Origin: Capronia americana
Lineage: Eukaryota > Ascomycota > Eurotiomycetes > Chaetothyriales > Herpotrichiellaceae
DNA length: 64,000 nucleotides
Assembly (NCBI GenBank): GCA_016110215.1
Contig: JADWQD010000004.1
Span: forward strand, 2,046,001 to 2,110,000
Reading direction: 5' to 3'
The translations under genes and the position numbers were made by a program. The notes beneath the pieces are model-generated. The model searched no databases. It was not told where the DNA came from and was given only the letters and a program-made list of their open reading frames with translations. Within the stretch, counting starts at the first letter, position 1; every line of letters begins with the position of its first letter. Shown piece after piece: positions 11,956 to 23,648 of the stretch.

Positions 11956-12870
11956 GGGTCCTTGGACTGGGAAAGAATGGGCATGGCCTTTCATAGATCC
12001 AGCTCCCGACATTTTGTCTTGACCGGACATTCCAAGGAGTCACTACTCATGTTGCGTCCCTCGCCTTGAATGGCCACGGAGGTCAATGGCACAATAGCCT
12101 GGTGACAGCAAAGAGTGGAAGAACGAAGTAGTGACATGATAACTAATTGTGCCGGATGACTATCACGGCGAAGGTATTGTGCAGTGAAGCCGCGAGAGGT
12201 AGCGAAAAGCGAAATGCGACTTTCGTGACGTGGAGATATGACACTGACTGAGAGTTCTTTTCGAGTGAAGCTAGAATGCAAACCAAGCATGGCTACTGAA
12301 GTATTTTGGTAGCTTACCACATGTCTCCGTTTGGTAGACAGATCTTTGCAATTTCACCTCTTGTGTCTGGAGATTTGTGCTGAGTCCGCATACGCTCCCC
12401 AGCGTCAGATGACCAGTTTATGAAGAAGGATTGAATGCCGAACGCCAACACGTAGAGATGGAGACATCTTTCTCTTGACAGTCACTATTCTCCATGCTCA
12501 GGGGGAGTCGAGATTGCATGTTAACTTCGGTCGGGAGCGAGCTTCAGGGGACGAGATGACAACTTGGAGGGACTTGAAGCCAACTGGACCGGCCCAATAC
12601 TCAATTACAAAGCCGTCGCGCACGTCCTTGTGTTCCGATATGAGTATTATGATGAGGCAAGAGTGAAAAGAAAGTCAAAGAGCGATGAAGCCGGGCAGTC
12701 ATCGGCCGACCTTCTGTTTGAGGACAACAACACAAAAACGCGTCACTCCCTCAGCTGCTTGTTGTGCACATAAACTTGGGCGCATGGTGGCTTGACGGCC
12801 AAGTCTTGCGCCATTGGGAAGTATTCACTGCGTACTATGTACATCAACTCGCTCGTCTCACTCCCTAGCC
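11956..12870. other. intergenic region, nothing recognised
   Basis: About 0.9 kb upstream of the HTH gene. Only short open frames without family features were seen. Confidence 0.4.
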
Positions 12871-13368
12871 ATGGTCTCAGGCGGTTCTCATTTTCGCTAC
12901 TCAGACGAAGTCCGGAATCTGATCCTGATTCAACTAGCTGCCGGCGTCCCTGCATCAGAGATCGCTGACGCCCTCGGGGTCTCGCGACCATTTGTTTCGC
13001 AGGTGAAAGCCCGCAGCGCAGCTGATCGAGAGATATCAAAACGTAATCGGCATCCCAAGGGCCGGCCACCCAAGATACCCGACTATGCTCTCCAAGGCAT
13101 TAAGGACTACCTCGCGAAGTATCCAGCCGCCGAGAGGAGCGAGGTCCTGCAGAATCTCCAGGATTGCTTTGGCATAGACGTGCATATTTCGACTATTGGG
13201 AGACTCATGCAACGCTTAAAGTCAGGAGAGGACCGTTCGACAGCTGCCTCTTCGACGACAGCGGAACAGACTGCTTCCGGCCGCAGTCGCAAACAAATTG
13301 CTAACACAGGCAAGAGTACAGCAGCTTCCAGCACTAGCAGGAAAAGAAAAGCGGATCAGACAGATTAG
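12871..13368 (+). CDS. stand-alone double helix-turn-helix (paired/Tc1-like) DNA-binding protein
   Basis: This single-exon gene encodes 165 residues. I start at the ATG at 12871, because the HTH begins at once after it. A first HTH lies at about residues 10-45 (LAAGVPASEIADALGVSRP). It is followed by a GRPPK AT-hook-like linker and a second helical unit ending in STIGRLMQRL. The tail is Ser/Thr- and Lys/Arg-rich. The order HTH, GRP(R/P) motif, HTH is the bipartite DNA-binding arrangement of Tc1/mariner and Pogo-like transposases. No DDE catalytic domain follows: a different gene starts 270 bp downstream. It could be a domesticated or truncated transposase, or a genuine regulator. Its function is not known. 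Confidence 0.7.
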   Translation: MVSGGSHFRYSDEVRNLILIQLAAGVPASEIADALGVSRPFVSQVKARSAADREISKRNRHPKGRPPKIPDYALQGIKDYLAKYPAAERSEVLQNLQDCFGIDVHISTIGRLMQRLKSGEDRSTAASSTTAEQTASGRSRKQIANTGKSTAASSTSRKRKADQTD

Positions 13369-13638
13369 CGAGGCCGAACAGATCGGGCACTGCCCAATTG
13401 CGAAGATCGATCTGCATCGAGATAGATGTAAGACGAGATCTGGATGGATGGGGCATGTGGCAGACAAAGCTCCAAGTGATGACGTTACAAGCCAACATGA
13501 ACGGATCATGGAAACCTTGCCGACCACACCACACCTCAATGGACTTACACGACATTATTACATATATTCAAAGGCAGGTCTTGTGCCCGCCTTCTTACCG
13601 CTTGATACGGTCTTGCTTCTCAACAGTATATCTTGTTG

Positions 13639-15468
13639 ATGGACAGCGCTCCCTTCCGCCAGGACATCGAGCGCCGAAGCTCTACCGCCACCACTGCCAT
13701 CATGTTTCAGAAACCCATCAGTAACAATAAAGATGGACGCAAGAAGGTCCTTATCGTCGGCGCGGGCGCTGGCGGGATGTCCACGGCCTATCACCTATCC
13801 CAACATCCCGAGAAATACGACGTCACCTTGATCGACGCTGTCGACTATTGCGGCGGACAAGCCTTCTCGTGCCCTCTTGACAAGGAACGCCACGGAGCAA
13901 GCTGGTTCAACCAAGGCGTCCAGGGTGGCAGTTTCATTTTCCACCACACGCTCACAATGTTTGCCCGCCAAGGGTTCCACGCCGACCCCGTCAACCTGCA
14001 AGTCTCCTTCGGCAAGGGCGAAACATTCTGGACCAACGTCTTTCCCACGGAGCTGATCAAGAAGCACCAGAGCGAAGTCCGCCGACTCCACTTCGCCATC
14101 AGGTTCATGCGCTGGTTTGAGATCTTCTTCGCCTTGATCCCCATGAAGATCTTCTTCAAGCTATGGTTCTTTTCTGAGGAATTTACAAATACCGTCGCCT
14201 TGCCCATGGTTGCGTTGTTCCTCGGAACCGGTAATGAAGCACCCAATGTCCCCGCCATTATGCTCGAACGTCTTATAACCTCGCCCACCTACGGCATGTG
14301 GTACCCGTACGACAAGCTCAGCATCGCTTCCAACCTGCCTCCCATGGTCGTCTTTCCCAACTTCAGCGACTTCTACACCACCTGGCAGAAAGATCTGGAA
14401 TCGCGAGGCGTGGCAGTCCGCCTTTCCACCGAGCTGGTCAGCGTCCTCCACCGCTCCAAGTCCCGCGGTGTGATCGTCTCGCTCAAGCATCGCACACCCG
14501 AACCTGATCACCACAACACCCAGTTCGGCGACCCGCAGGCCCCAACCTTCGAAGAACACTACGACGAACTCGTCCTCTGCTGCCTCGCAGACACGGCGAA
14601 ACGAGTCCTCAGCAAGACCTCCTCCTGGCGCGAGCGACAAGTCCTAGGCTCGGCCAAGTTCTCCGACGACATCACCATCACGCACACCGACTCCGACTAC
14701 ATGAAGAAGCACTACGAGAATTTCTACTCGGCCGCCACTCCCAGCGTGCAGTCCCTGACCGGAAAGGACGACCAGAACTCGCGCATCGAGTTCGCCAAAC
14801 AGAACTTCCGCCCCATGTACTACATCAAGATGTACCCGCAGGACACCAGCAAGCTTGAAATGTGCTTCGACACGACGAACTACCAGTGCCAATTCCCTGA
14901 GAACGTGCCCTTTGAGGACCACGTCTTCCAGACCATCTTCCTGAACAAGAAACGTGACGGCCATCTCTGGAGCGACGCCGAGATCGACGACACCAAGATC
15001 ATCAGGAAGGACTGGTGGCACCAGCTCTGCCACAGCTGGACGCACTACGTGCTCGTCGTCCCGTGGATGATGTTCTTGCAGGGCCGGAACCGCGTGCGCT
15101 ACGCGAGTAGTTGGACGTTGGTCAATGCGCACGAAGTGGCCGTCATGGCGGGCATTGCCGCCGCCGTGGACCTCGGCGCCGAATACCCAGAAGACCTGGA
15201 GAACGACAAGTTCGCCTTCCTGGCCTTCAGGCTGTACTACCTGCTTGTATACGGGAAGTGGTACCGCCGCAAATTTAGCGCCAAGGGGAGGAAGGAGACG
15301 GAGAAGGCCAAGGAAGGGAAGAGCTGGGCGAGTGGCTTGTACGGGAGCGTGTATAAGGGGCCCGGGATGGTCAGCCAGGAGCGACAGACTTGGAGGGAAG
15401 AGATGAAAAATGGCAAGAGTACCGCTAATCTGGCGCAAGGGAATGCAGAGGGGAGGAGCCAGCCTTGA
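13639..15468 (+). CDS. FAD/NAD(P)-binding oxidoreductase (amine-oxidase-like)
   Basis: This intronless gene encodes 609 residues starting at the ATG at 13639; an internal ATG at 13702 is also possible. The Rossmann motif GAGAGG is at residues 41-46, followed by the VTLIDA strand and a GGQA segment, as in flavin-containing amine oxidase or phytoene-desaturase-like enzymes. Hydrophobic stretches near residues 150-180 (FFALIPMKIFFKLWFF) and near residue 475 (YVLVVPWMMFLQG) suggest membrane association. The C-terminus is Lys/Arg-rich. The substrate cannot be told. The gene follows the HTH gene by 270 bp on the same strand and converges on the cyclophilin gene. Confidence 0.85.
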   Translation: MDSAPFRQDIERRSSTATTAIMFQKPISNNKDGRKKVLIVGAGAGGMSTAYHLSQHPEKYDVTLIDAVDYCGGQAFSCPLDKERHGASWFNQGVQGGSFIFHHTLTMFARQGFHADPVNLQVSFGKGETFWTNVFPTELIKKHQSEVRRLHFAIRFMRWFEIFFALIPMKIFFKLWFFSEEFTNTVALPMVALFLGTGNEAPNVPAIMLERLITSPTYGMWYPYDKLSIASNLPPMVVFPNFSDFYTTWQKDLESRGVAVRLSTELVSVLHRSKSRGVIVSLKHRTPEPDHHNTQFGDPQAPTFEEHYDELVLCCLADTAKRVLSKTSSWRERQVLGSAKFSDDITITHTDSDYMKKHYENFYSAATPSVQSLTGKDDQNSRIEFAKQNFRPMYYIKMYPQDTSKLEMCFDTTNYQCQFPENVPFEDHVFQTIFLNKKRDGHLWSDAEIDDTKIIRKDWWHQLCHSWTHYVLVVPWMMFLQGRNRVRYASSWTLVNAHEVAVMAGIAAAVDLGAEYPEDLENDKFAFLAFRLYYLLVYGKWYRRKFSAKGRKETEKAKEGKSWASGLYGSVYKGPGMVSQERQTWREEMKNGKSTANLAQGNAEGRSQP

Positions 15469-15815
15469 GCAAGCCGTCGGGAGCAGTCTTTGAATGAAAG
15501 GGAAAGATGTACTGGGTAGTCCGGGCGGCTGCGTCCGATCAAAGCTGTGAGGATACGTACTCTCACCGTGGCACAGTTGATGGATGGGTCGTGTAGATAC
15601 TCGGAATCATAATGTCGTTTGTGGCAATTGATGGTCTGATTTTATCTGGGTAATGAACGCTGAATCAATCAGGGCGCCAAGCACACCTCCAATGACGGGT
15701 CTTTTTCACTCCCTTACAACACGCCTGTTAATGCACCACCCAAGGCTCCCCGGGGCCATGAGGAACTGCCGGCCAGCATGCAAAGCTCGCAACCCACTTC
15801 ATCCATTTGACCAGT
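15469..15815. other. convergent 3' intergenic region
   Basis: These 347 bp lie between two converging stop codons. I see no gene or strong hairpin. Confidence 0.5.
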
Positions 15816-17158
15816 TCAGCCAGTGAAGAATTTCTTGTAGCTTTCCTTTTCCTTCTTCAAGCTGTCTGCGAGAGTCTTTTTCGTCTTCGCCAGTTCAGAC
15901 TTGATCGCCGCATCCTCTGGCGCCAGCTTGGCAGCCTGCTCAAAGTCCTTCAGCGCTTGCTCCAGATCCTTCAAAGCCACCCGAGCCTGTGCACGTCGGA
16001 AGTACACCTTGGCCTTGTCCGTGTCCTTCACATCCTTCGGAGGAGCTTCAATGGCAAAGGTAGCCCACTTCTCGGCCTCCTCGTAGCGCTTGGCTTTGAC
16101 TGCGAGAAGTGCGGAATTGCTGTGCAGCGTGAATCGCAGGGTGTCCAAGTTATTCTGGAGGTCCTTGGGATCGTTGTCGTTAGCTGCCGGGTATTCGTTG
16201 AGGTATCTCAGTCCTTTCTGGTACTTCTCAATACCGGTCTCGACATCGCCGCCCTTGAACGCCTTGTTGCCGAAGTCCTTGAGATCCAGCGCAATCTTGT
16301 AGTACTCCTCGCCCTTCAAAGATTCGCCCTGGTCATCCGGGTAGTCTTCGTATGGATCGCCGGTCGGGTCGGCTCCTTTCTGAGTGGCTGTGTTGTAGAC
16401 ATCACCTTCGAGCTGGCCACAATCGTCGACCACCACATCACCGCCCACGGGCTTATCCGACTGCAAGGGGAGGTTCTCGATTGTGCGAACGATGTTCTTG
16501 CCATTGATGACTTCTCCGAAGACAACGTGCTTACCATCAAGGTGCGGAGTGGGGACGGTGGTAATGAAGAACTGCGATCCGTTGGTGCCAGGACCTGAGT
16601 TGGCCATGGACAGAAGGAAGGGCCGGTCATGCTTCAGCTCGAAGTTCTCATCGTCAAACTTTTCACCGTAAATTGACTCGCCTCCAGTGCCGTTGGCTCT
16701 TGTAAAGTCACCGCCCTGGATCATGAATGACTTAATCACTCTGTGGAAGATCGACCCTAGTCACAGCTCAGCCTCGCTCCATGTGGATGATATCTGGTTG
16801 CCCACCTTTGTAATGTAGCGGCTTGCCCTGCTTCCCAATTCCCTTCTCACCAGTACACAACGCGCGGAAGTTTTCGGCTGTCTTCGGTACAACTTGGCAG
16901 AACGTCAGCGAGGAGTGAGAGCGAAGCGAAAATGGAGTGACATACTGTCATTGTACTGTGATCTTCATTAGACAGGGCTGGCTCACATTGAGGCCACGGC
17001 GTGCACTTACAAGCTCAAACACGATTCGGCCTTGCTTCCTACCACCGATGGAGATGTCGAAGTAGACTCTAGGTCTCCCTGCGTAAGGACTGGGTTAGGC
17101 CACGGCCAGTGCGCATTGAAGGAAATGGCAGGGCCTTACCACTCTTTGCTTCAGCCAT
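15816..17158 (-). CDS. cpr6: peptidyl-prolyl cis-trans isomerase, cyclophilin 40 type (cyclophilin + TPR)
   Basis: Five exons are inferred: 17158-17140, 17078-17011, 16955-16946, 16892-16806 and 16756-15816, for 374 residues, the usual length for Cpr6/Cyp40. The cyclophilin domain (about residues 7-175) carries the FHRVI, FMIQGGDF, GTNGSQFFI and HLDGKHVVFGEV signatures of an active isomerase. Three TPR units follow (about residues 215-350), the platform by which this family binds the MEEVD tail of Hsp90. The protein is cytosolic and acts as an Hsp90 co-chaperone. The third exon is only 10 nt (TACAATGACA). Without it the conserved YNDIVPKTAENF segment is lost, which supports the model. Confidence 0.93.
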
Positions 17159-17939
17159 TGTAGTCTTGCTCAAGGTAAAGCCTTCAAAGGGGAAAAGGTC
17201 TGCGCGCTGACAGAGGACAACTGTGGATGTTACGTCGCGACTGGTACGAGCGTCCGAAAACCGGTGCAGGCTGAAACGTGAGAATTAATGAGGCTTGTCT
17301 CGCACAAAACTTCTTGAATCTTCTGAATTCTATGGCGGGCACCCGCGGCGGTCGGAGCGTCGACCAATCAGAGCAGGTGGGTGCCTGGGGGAGATTTAGT
17401 GGGGGATTGAGCCTTTGAGCGGAAGGTCGACCGGGCACGGCGGCTCTTTCCGTCATCTTTCCACGATTACACTTGAAAGGCAACGATGGTTGAGTACTCA
17501 TACTGATACTCAAAGACTCAAGACCAGACTGGTCGCCGGAGGGACTACGGCGCCGTCATCACCGGAAGAATTAATGTTCAGTCTAACAACCATGACAGCA
17601 TCGCTGGCGTTGTCGACCCTGGAAGACTGTCTCTTGAATCCGGTCTGTGCCGTGGCTTCAACAAGAGTTTTATGTGGTTAGCCATACATACTGTTCAACC
17701 AGATGTTCGAGGTAGGTGCCTTCCCCTTCCCAATGCTAGTGGTGTTCGAGTTGATTTTACAGGCAGGCGCTCCCGCTTGCAACGCCGTTAAATAGTCCTC
17801 TCTGGTTCCCCCTCACTCATTCTGCTCTCTCCCTGCTCTCACAGCTCACTGACAGCACATCTTACTTCCCGCCATATTCGATTGCTGCTCGGGTCCATAC
17901 CATTTAAGGCTTCCTATCCCGCGCAACCATTTATCCTTC
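17159..17939. promoter_or_regulatory. divergent intergenic region
   Basis: These 781 bp separate the cyclophilin start from the start at 17940. Pyrimidine-rich stretches precede 17940. No gene was seen inside. Confidence 0.4.
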
Positions 17940-18873
17940 ATGGCGACCTCCCAAGATCCGGTATCTGACTTTTCCTGCTACGAGACTCCCCCAGAGGAAC
18001 CGCCCGCATACAAAGAAGGCGATTCCTGGATCCTCCGAATCAGCGACGTTAAACCAGATCTAGCATCCTTCATCGGCTTCCCATGGCAAGAGTGTTCAAC
18101 CATTACCATTTATATCACTCCGCCTTGCGCCACTCCCGACCCCGCGGGAGCTCCTTTCATCGCATTGAATCAGGCAGCTCTGTACTTGAAGGCTGTTAGC
18201 AAACGAGCACTGGCAGCATGTGTTATACTGAAAGACAAATTGGAAAATGAAATCAATGCTGGTACCATGGCCATCAAAGTCGTTTTCGCCGAATGTTAGG
18301 TCCGTCGCCGATCGGCAGAGGATGTATACTCGAGTGCTCCCTGGTGGCGTATCGCCGATCTTGCCCACATCATAGCGGCCTACCACTGGATTGAACCACA
18401 ATCTGTCCACAACAGAGCTGCATTGGGCACGGGTCGCAGAGCCCTCACCCCTCCATTCATCCTGCCAACAGCCGGCTTTTCCTGGATTGACGGCCCCGTA
18501 AGTTTACCTCTGCCATTTGGGCTCTCGACTAACGCAGCTCGTGCTCCAGAGCGACGCAGCACATTCCAGTGACGGCAAGAGGTCGATGTGGCGCCTGTGT
18601 CAACAGGTTCTTCAGCAGGCTTACCAAAACGGAGTGGTCGGTGCACTTTTCCCAGGTGCAAGCGGCGTCTGGCACACTATCGGTACACATCTTGCCCGTC
18701 AAGTCTACGTCGTGAAGGATCTCGGGGAGATGGATGCTCAGGAGACATCGGTTCAGCATGTCGAATCTGATGCAGTAAAGTTTTCTGAACATGTCATGCG
18801 CTTGGGTGCCAGAGAGACACCGGACCCAGAGGAGTACCTGTACATGCGACCTGCCTATCCGCCGACAAACTGA
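17940..18873 (+). CDS. hypothetical protein, three exons
   Basis: The inferred exons are 17940-18261, 18319-18497 and 18550-18873, for 274 residues. Intron 1 (57 bp, GTACCA...GGCAG) removes an in-frame TAG at 18297-18299. Intron 2 is GTAAGT...CCAG with a CTAAC branch site. All phases fit and the three pieces share one frame logic, so I favour a real gene over isolated open frames. The N-terminus is acidic and Pro-rich (PPEEPPAY). The rest looks globular, with no transmembrane segment or motif I recognise. If intron 1 is not used, the gene would be broken by the TAG. Confidence 0.5.
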
Positions 18874-21831
18874 TCAGGCCATGATTGAGCACTTGAAGAA
18901 CATGCGCTGGCAACCATCACGCTCATTGGATTTGGTCTGCGGAACTTGGGCTGGCATTGACCAAAACTGATAGAGTACCGTCCAAATGGAGTTGGGAGGT
19001 CGCTACGGAGTACTGGCAGGTTAATGAAGCATATCTGATTTTGTGTCCAATTCCCTCGTGATTCGTCGTTCAGCCCGATGACTACGGGCCTCTGCAAACT
19101 CTGCAAACTCACCTCTTCAGCCCGCGTGTTTTCGCCAGCTTTGGATTCTATACTCGTAACATGTGAGACACTCACTTGATCGACAGCGAGAGCGGACTGG
19201 ACGTGCATATCGTTCGCTTGACCGCCTGAATGAGTGCTCGACAAGCACGCCACAAGGAGGCTGCACCTTGAATCTTCGATTTCAGCTGGTCGGCTACCAG
19301 CCACTTCTAGACCAACTCACTTGCAATCTCATTTGATAATTAACGATCTCGTGTCTGCACAATATGCAAGCCCCCAAACCTCTCCAATCTCTCTGTCCAC
19401 CAACACGGCTGAAATGCACCATGTCGCGTAATAATACGAAAATCGCTTTCCACTTCCCAAGCGGGCAAAATTTCTGGACAGTACCGGTCTCGCCTATGGG
19501 TCGACGGCTCTGCTAGCTTGATACCACCCATGCATCTCTCGAACTCTGGACCTCAAAGCTAACTAGTCCCAATCGTTACCTTTGCGCATTCCTCATCACG
19601 ACCCGTCCGACACATGCAGGCCAGCCCGCCTTCCGCACTCTTGTACCACCTCGCCAGCACATGTCGATTTCGGACTGGCCCAGCCGACTTCGAGATAAGG
19701 CTGTATGGACAACAGCAGGAAGCTATGTCTGGCTTCTCAACCAGACTGCAGGCCTCTTCACCCACTGTCTGCCCCCGAGGTTGACACGTTCCATGTCAGG
19801 TGCGGAAGAGAAGCAGTGTCACTGCTGTTGTGCATGCCCCGTGGCAAGGGGACACTGCGTTAGTCTTGCGCTCTGCTGTGTCCGAACAGCATCCTTGAGG
19901 CTGCATCTACTGTTACCAGGCAAGAAACATATGTCGGAGGCACAACATGAATCCGAACTGTGACTCGCGAGGTTGGCGCTATCTGTGGTGAACCATTCTA
20001 CAATGACCTGTTTTTGGTGAGAAGACTAGGCTCGTGGTTGCACGGCAGAAACGGATGAGATTCCAAGGCGATCCTGTGTCCAAGCATCCAGCCCGGTCTC
20101 TGTATCCCTCCCCCGACCGGTCGTTGCAATGTGATAATGATGTTGCTTCCCCTGGATTTTACATTATTGTCAGGCCCACGATGACTAGCGTGCAAACAGC
20201 GCAAGGACATGATTTCCGGCAGCTCTAGTCGTCGCTTTCTCCACCGCTGCTTGGATAAGGACTATAGTCACAGCATGCTGATCGCAAAGTATGGCACAAA
20301 CGGTAGGTTGACAGGCAATGCTGATAGGTCTGTGCCATAGACCCCCTTGGACAAAGGCTGGGTCTCTGCCAATCTCGACCTGGGGTCAGTTGAGCCACCA
20401 CAAGAGGTTGGACGACCAATCCGATTGGGGACGACCAGAAACGCAGGGACAGTTTGGGATTTTCATCACCTCCTGCTGTGCTACGCACCACACCTGTTGA
20501 GCCTGGCTGCCTGGGCTGGCCTTTATCGAATACCGCTGATGGTTCACGACAGATCTTGCCAACCTCGCCAGTCACGTTCCGGATTTCATGTCGTCCACCG
20601 TCGCACTGCGACCCTGTCTGCCGCAGCAATGGCAGGGGGCGTCCTGGACAGACACGTACCACAGCTTTCTGGACTGAGCTGCTGTCGAGAGTATGCGGTG
20701 TACCGCCACTCCAAGCTTGTTCCATATTACAGGCCAATCTAGGTCTCCAGCGCTGTCCCTGCAGCGGTCTATCTCAAGCTCCAGCCGTGTCAAAGAAGCG
20801 CAACTTCACCGGATGGGGAGATTGACAATGGCCGAAGGAGGAATCACCGCCTGATTCCCAATTTCCACGTCTTCAAGCCTCACCAATTCAATCTGATATG
20901 TGTTCTCTGGCTGTGCTATCACAACCATCATGGTATTACTTCTCGCTCCAGGCATGACTGTGTCGCTGCTGCTGGACGTTACGTCCTTGGAATAAACAAA
21001 CTGGAGGTGGCAAGAAAGCGGTGTCATATCGCCTGAAGGGTTGGCAGCTAAGTGACACCGCAGAAGCTTTGTGTCTCCGTGGCCTCTGGGAGGCTGCACA
21101 CTATGCGGGGAGGAGAGCACAAGAGCACTTTGAGAGGCCATGTGTCAAAGGCAGACGAAGGCCACGAAGGCCCATTTCAAGACCAGCGGCTCTGAAGAAC
21201 AACCATCAGTCCATTTGGTTGATGCATGACGCTACTGCACTCCATTTGCTATTGGGCGAGTTGACAGGATCTAGATCCAGCTGTGTTCAGAACATGAAAG
21301 ATCTTTTTTGCTTGTAAGTTCACAATCTTACCGGCCACGTGCTGGTTGCGCTCTAGACCTACGCGGAAGAGATAGGTCATCCCAGCGAAAGTCTCGGTGT
21401 GGTGGTCTGAATCTTGCTGTTGAGGAACCGAGACTCGTTGCAGTGGCACACAAACTTAGGACGAGTCATTCACTGTGCGCAATGCTCTGTGAACCGCCGT
21501 GTCTTGACGAGAGCACAGCTCAAGCTCAGAGGAAGGCAGGTCTGTTGTGGTGTGGTTGGACCCACGATTGTGCGGAATTGCGATACCCAAATACAAAGTC
21601 AAGTCATCGCGAGGGTGGTTGACTTGAAGAACACATCCGGGATGACTCCTAATCAACCAGGCCGTACACAGCAATTACTTACTTGGTGTATTTTCTATGA
21701 TGGCATGCTGAGGAGCCTGAGGATCTTCCAACACGGACATACTTTCTTCGTGGGAAGAAGTACTTGAGCCTGATCCTTATTTACCCCATTACCGAGACGA
21801 GCTTGTGCTCTGTTCTGTGCTTGCATCGCAA

Positions 21832-21871
21832 ATGTCAACGTCAATGTCAAAGTCAATGTCAAAGTCAAAGC
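21832..21871. repeat. imperfect (TCAATG/TCAAAG)n hexamer repeat
   Basis: About six TCAAWG-type units occur in tandem. Confidence 0.75.
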
Positions 21872-22341
21872 CACTTCCCCGGCAGACTCAAAATCAAAAT
21901 GTCAGAGCGATGCGAGGAACATCGCGCCGCAGTAGGGGATCGTTTCTAGAAGCACGTCATGCCATGCCATGCCAATCAATGCCAAAGCCGAGCAGGAAGG
22001 GACTGCACTGAGACTGCACTGGGTCTGCACTGGGACTTCCCCTCCTCGAGTTCTCTCAAGGCCCACATCGTCAGGTCGTCAATTAGTCAGTGGTGACAGG
22101 ACTGCTTCGACTTGGCCGAGCGGTGCCAGTGGTGCGAGTATACAGACCTCGCACATAGTACATCCTACTATACACTCGACGTGAGCAATCCGAGCGAGTC
22201 AAAGCGAGGCTAAGCGAAACCGAGAGCGGGAGCGGGAGCGGAAAGGGAAGGGAAGGGGGAGCCCGAGCGGTAACGATTCTTCGATTGCACTCTTGTTCTC
22301 GAGTTCGGGTTCTCGAGCTCGGGTTCCTTGCTCGGGTTCTT

Positions 22342-22371
22342 GCTCGCACTCGCACTCGCACTCGCACTCGG
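22342..22371. repeat. (GCACTC)n hexamer repeat
   Basis: About five tandem units, preceded by related CTCGGGTT units from about 22300. Confidence 0.8.
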
Positions 22372-22582
22372 TAGGTATATCTCTCGCGACACACCATTTC
22401 GTCATCCTCGAGGCTGTGCGCCGCAGTTCAGACAGGGAGACCGACAGACCAACCTTGCGAGGCGATTGTTCAAGGCGAGCGTCGTCCATGGGCATGGCGT
22501 CAACGGAATAGAGGATAGTTCCGACACACACCAAGATAGTACGCACAATCACACATCTGTGTGTGCACCGTAATACGCTTGG

Positions 22583-22610
22583 AGTTGATGTTGATGTTGA
22601 TGTTGTTGTC
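22583..22610. repeat. (GTTGAT)n hexamer repeat
   Basis: About four tandem units, followed at 22619-22655 by degenerate GATTCC/GACTCC units. Confidence 0.75.
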
Positions 22611-22893
22611 GTCGCCAACGATTCCGATCCCGATTCCGACTCTGACTCCGACTCGGCTTCCCATACTGTCGACCTGTGTGCACGGTTCTTCCGTACTGTC
22701 TGTTGAAATACGTAAGCTAGGTAGGTAAGCCAGGTAGGTAAGCCCAAGAACCGTGGCAGCCTGGCACCCACTGGGCGCTGACAGGCGTGTGATCTGGGCT
22801 GCTGGGCTGCACTCCGCTCGGCTCGGCTGGCACAGATACAGTACTTGTAATCTCGATGGGGATAAAAATGCTGACTGCATCGGGAAGAGAGGC

Positions 22894-22922
22894 GAAGGGA
22901 AGGGGAAGGGGAAGGGGAAAGG
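22894..22922. repeat. (AAGGGG)n hexamer repeat
   Basis: About five purine-only tandem units. Confidence 0.8.
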
Positions 22923-23620
22923 GCAGATCTGTCAATCATGCGAGTATTAACCAGTACGCATCGCAATGAGGCGGTGATGACAGTGTATGTAGGGCTACGA
23001 GCACAGTGTATGGATTCTCTGAGACCAGACCGATACAGGACGTAGGTGGCAGGCCGCGCGAATCCTGGAGGTTTGTCTGCACGCCTGTTGCGATGCGGAT
23101 ATGGATATTGCGGCGGGTATGCAACTAAGTGAGCTGGTGATCAGTGAATGTACGTACTATACCTATCATCATCGAGTCGAGTCACGACCGATATGATCAA
23201 CCGGCCGGCGGGCGAGTCGAGCGCTAGCGCCGCGAGAGGACTGCACCCGGTGGTGATAGTGGTGGTGATGTACAAATGAGACATGTTCGTGTAGTATGAT
23301 GGCGCGTCCTCCGTCCTGCGTCCTGCGGCTGCGTATGCGTACAGAGAAGGGAATCATGGTGAGCATTGGCGTGTTGTATGCACGCAACCACGCACTCTCA
23401 GTGGGCGGCACGATGACCGTCCGAGGATGCAAGATGCAAATTCCACATCTCAGGAGGGAGAGGGGAGAGGTGGAAGGTGGAGAAAGATGACTCCTGAAAC
23501 CTGAGTGCATGACTGTCTTCCACCGTCAGCCTGAAGGATCTCAAGCGCGCCCGTGAATATAACACGATATGTGGGTGTGTAGATGTGTAGGTGAGATCCT
23601 CCCCATCGAGGGCATGGAGC

Positions 23621-23648
23621 CAGAAGGCAGAAGGCAGAAGGCAGAAGG
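23621..23648. repeat. (CAGAAGG)4 heptamer repeat
   Basis: Four perfect CAGAAGG units in tandem. Confidence 0.9.

Noticed and set aside
20225..20737. 170-codon minus-strand open frame in the gene-poor block
   Set aside because: No family features and overlapping open frames on both strands of similar length; likely chance.
22110..22135. CGACTTGGCCGAGCGGT resembles the 5' D-arm region of tRNA-Leu/Ser
   Set aside because: No matching anticodon arm, TTCRA loop or acceptor pairing follows.
22199..22966. 255-codon minus-strand open frame with SESESGS and ECECEC runs
   Set aside because: It is produced by translating hexamer microsatellites; no domain or splice signal supports it.
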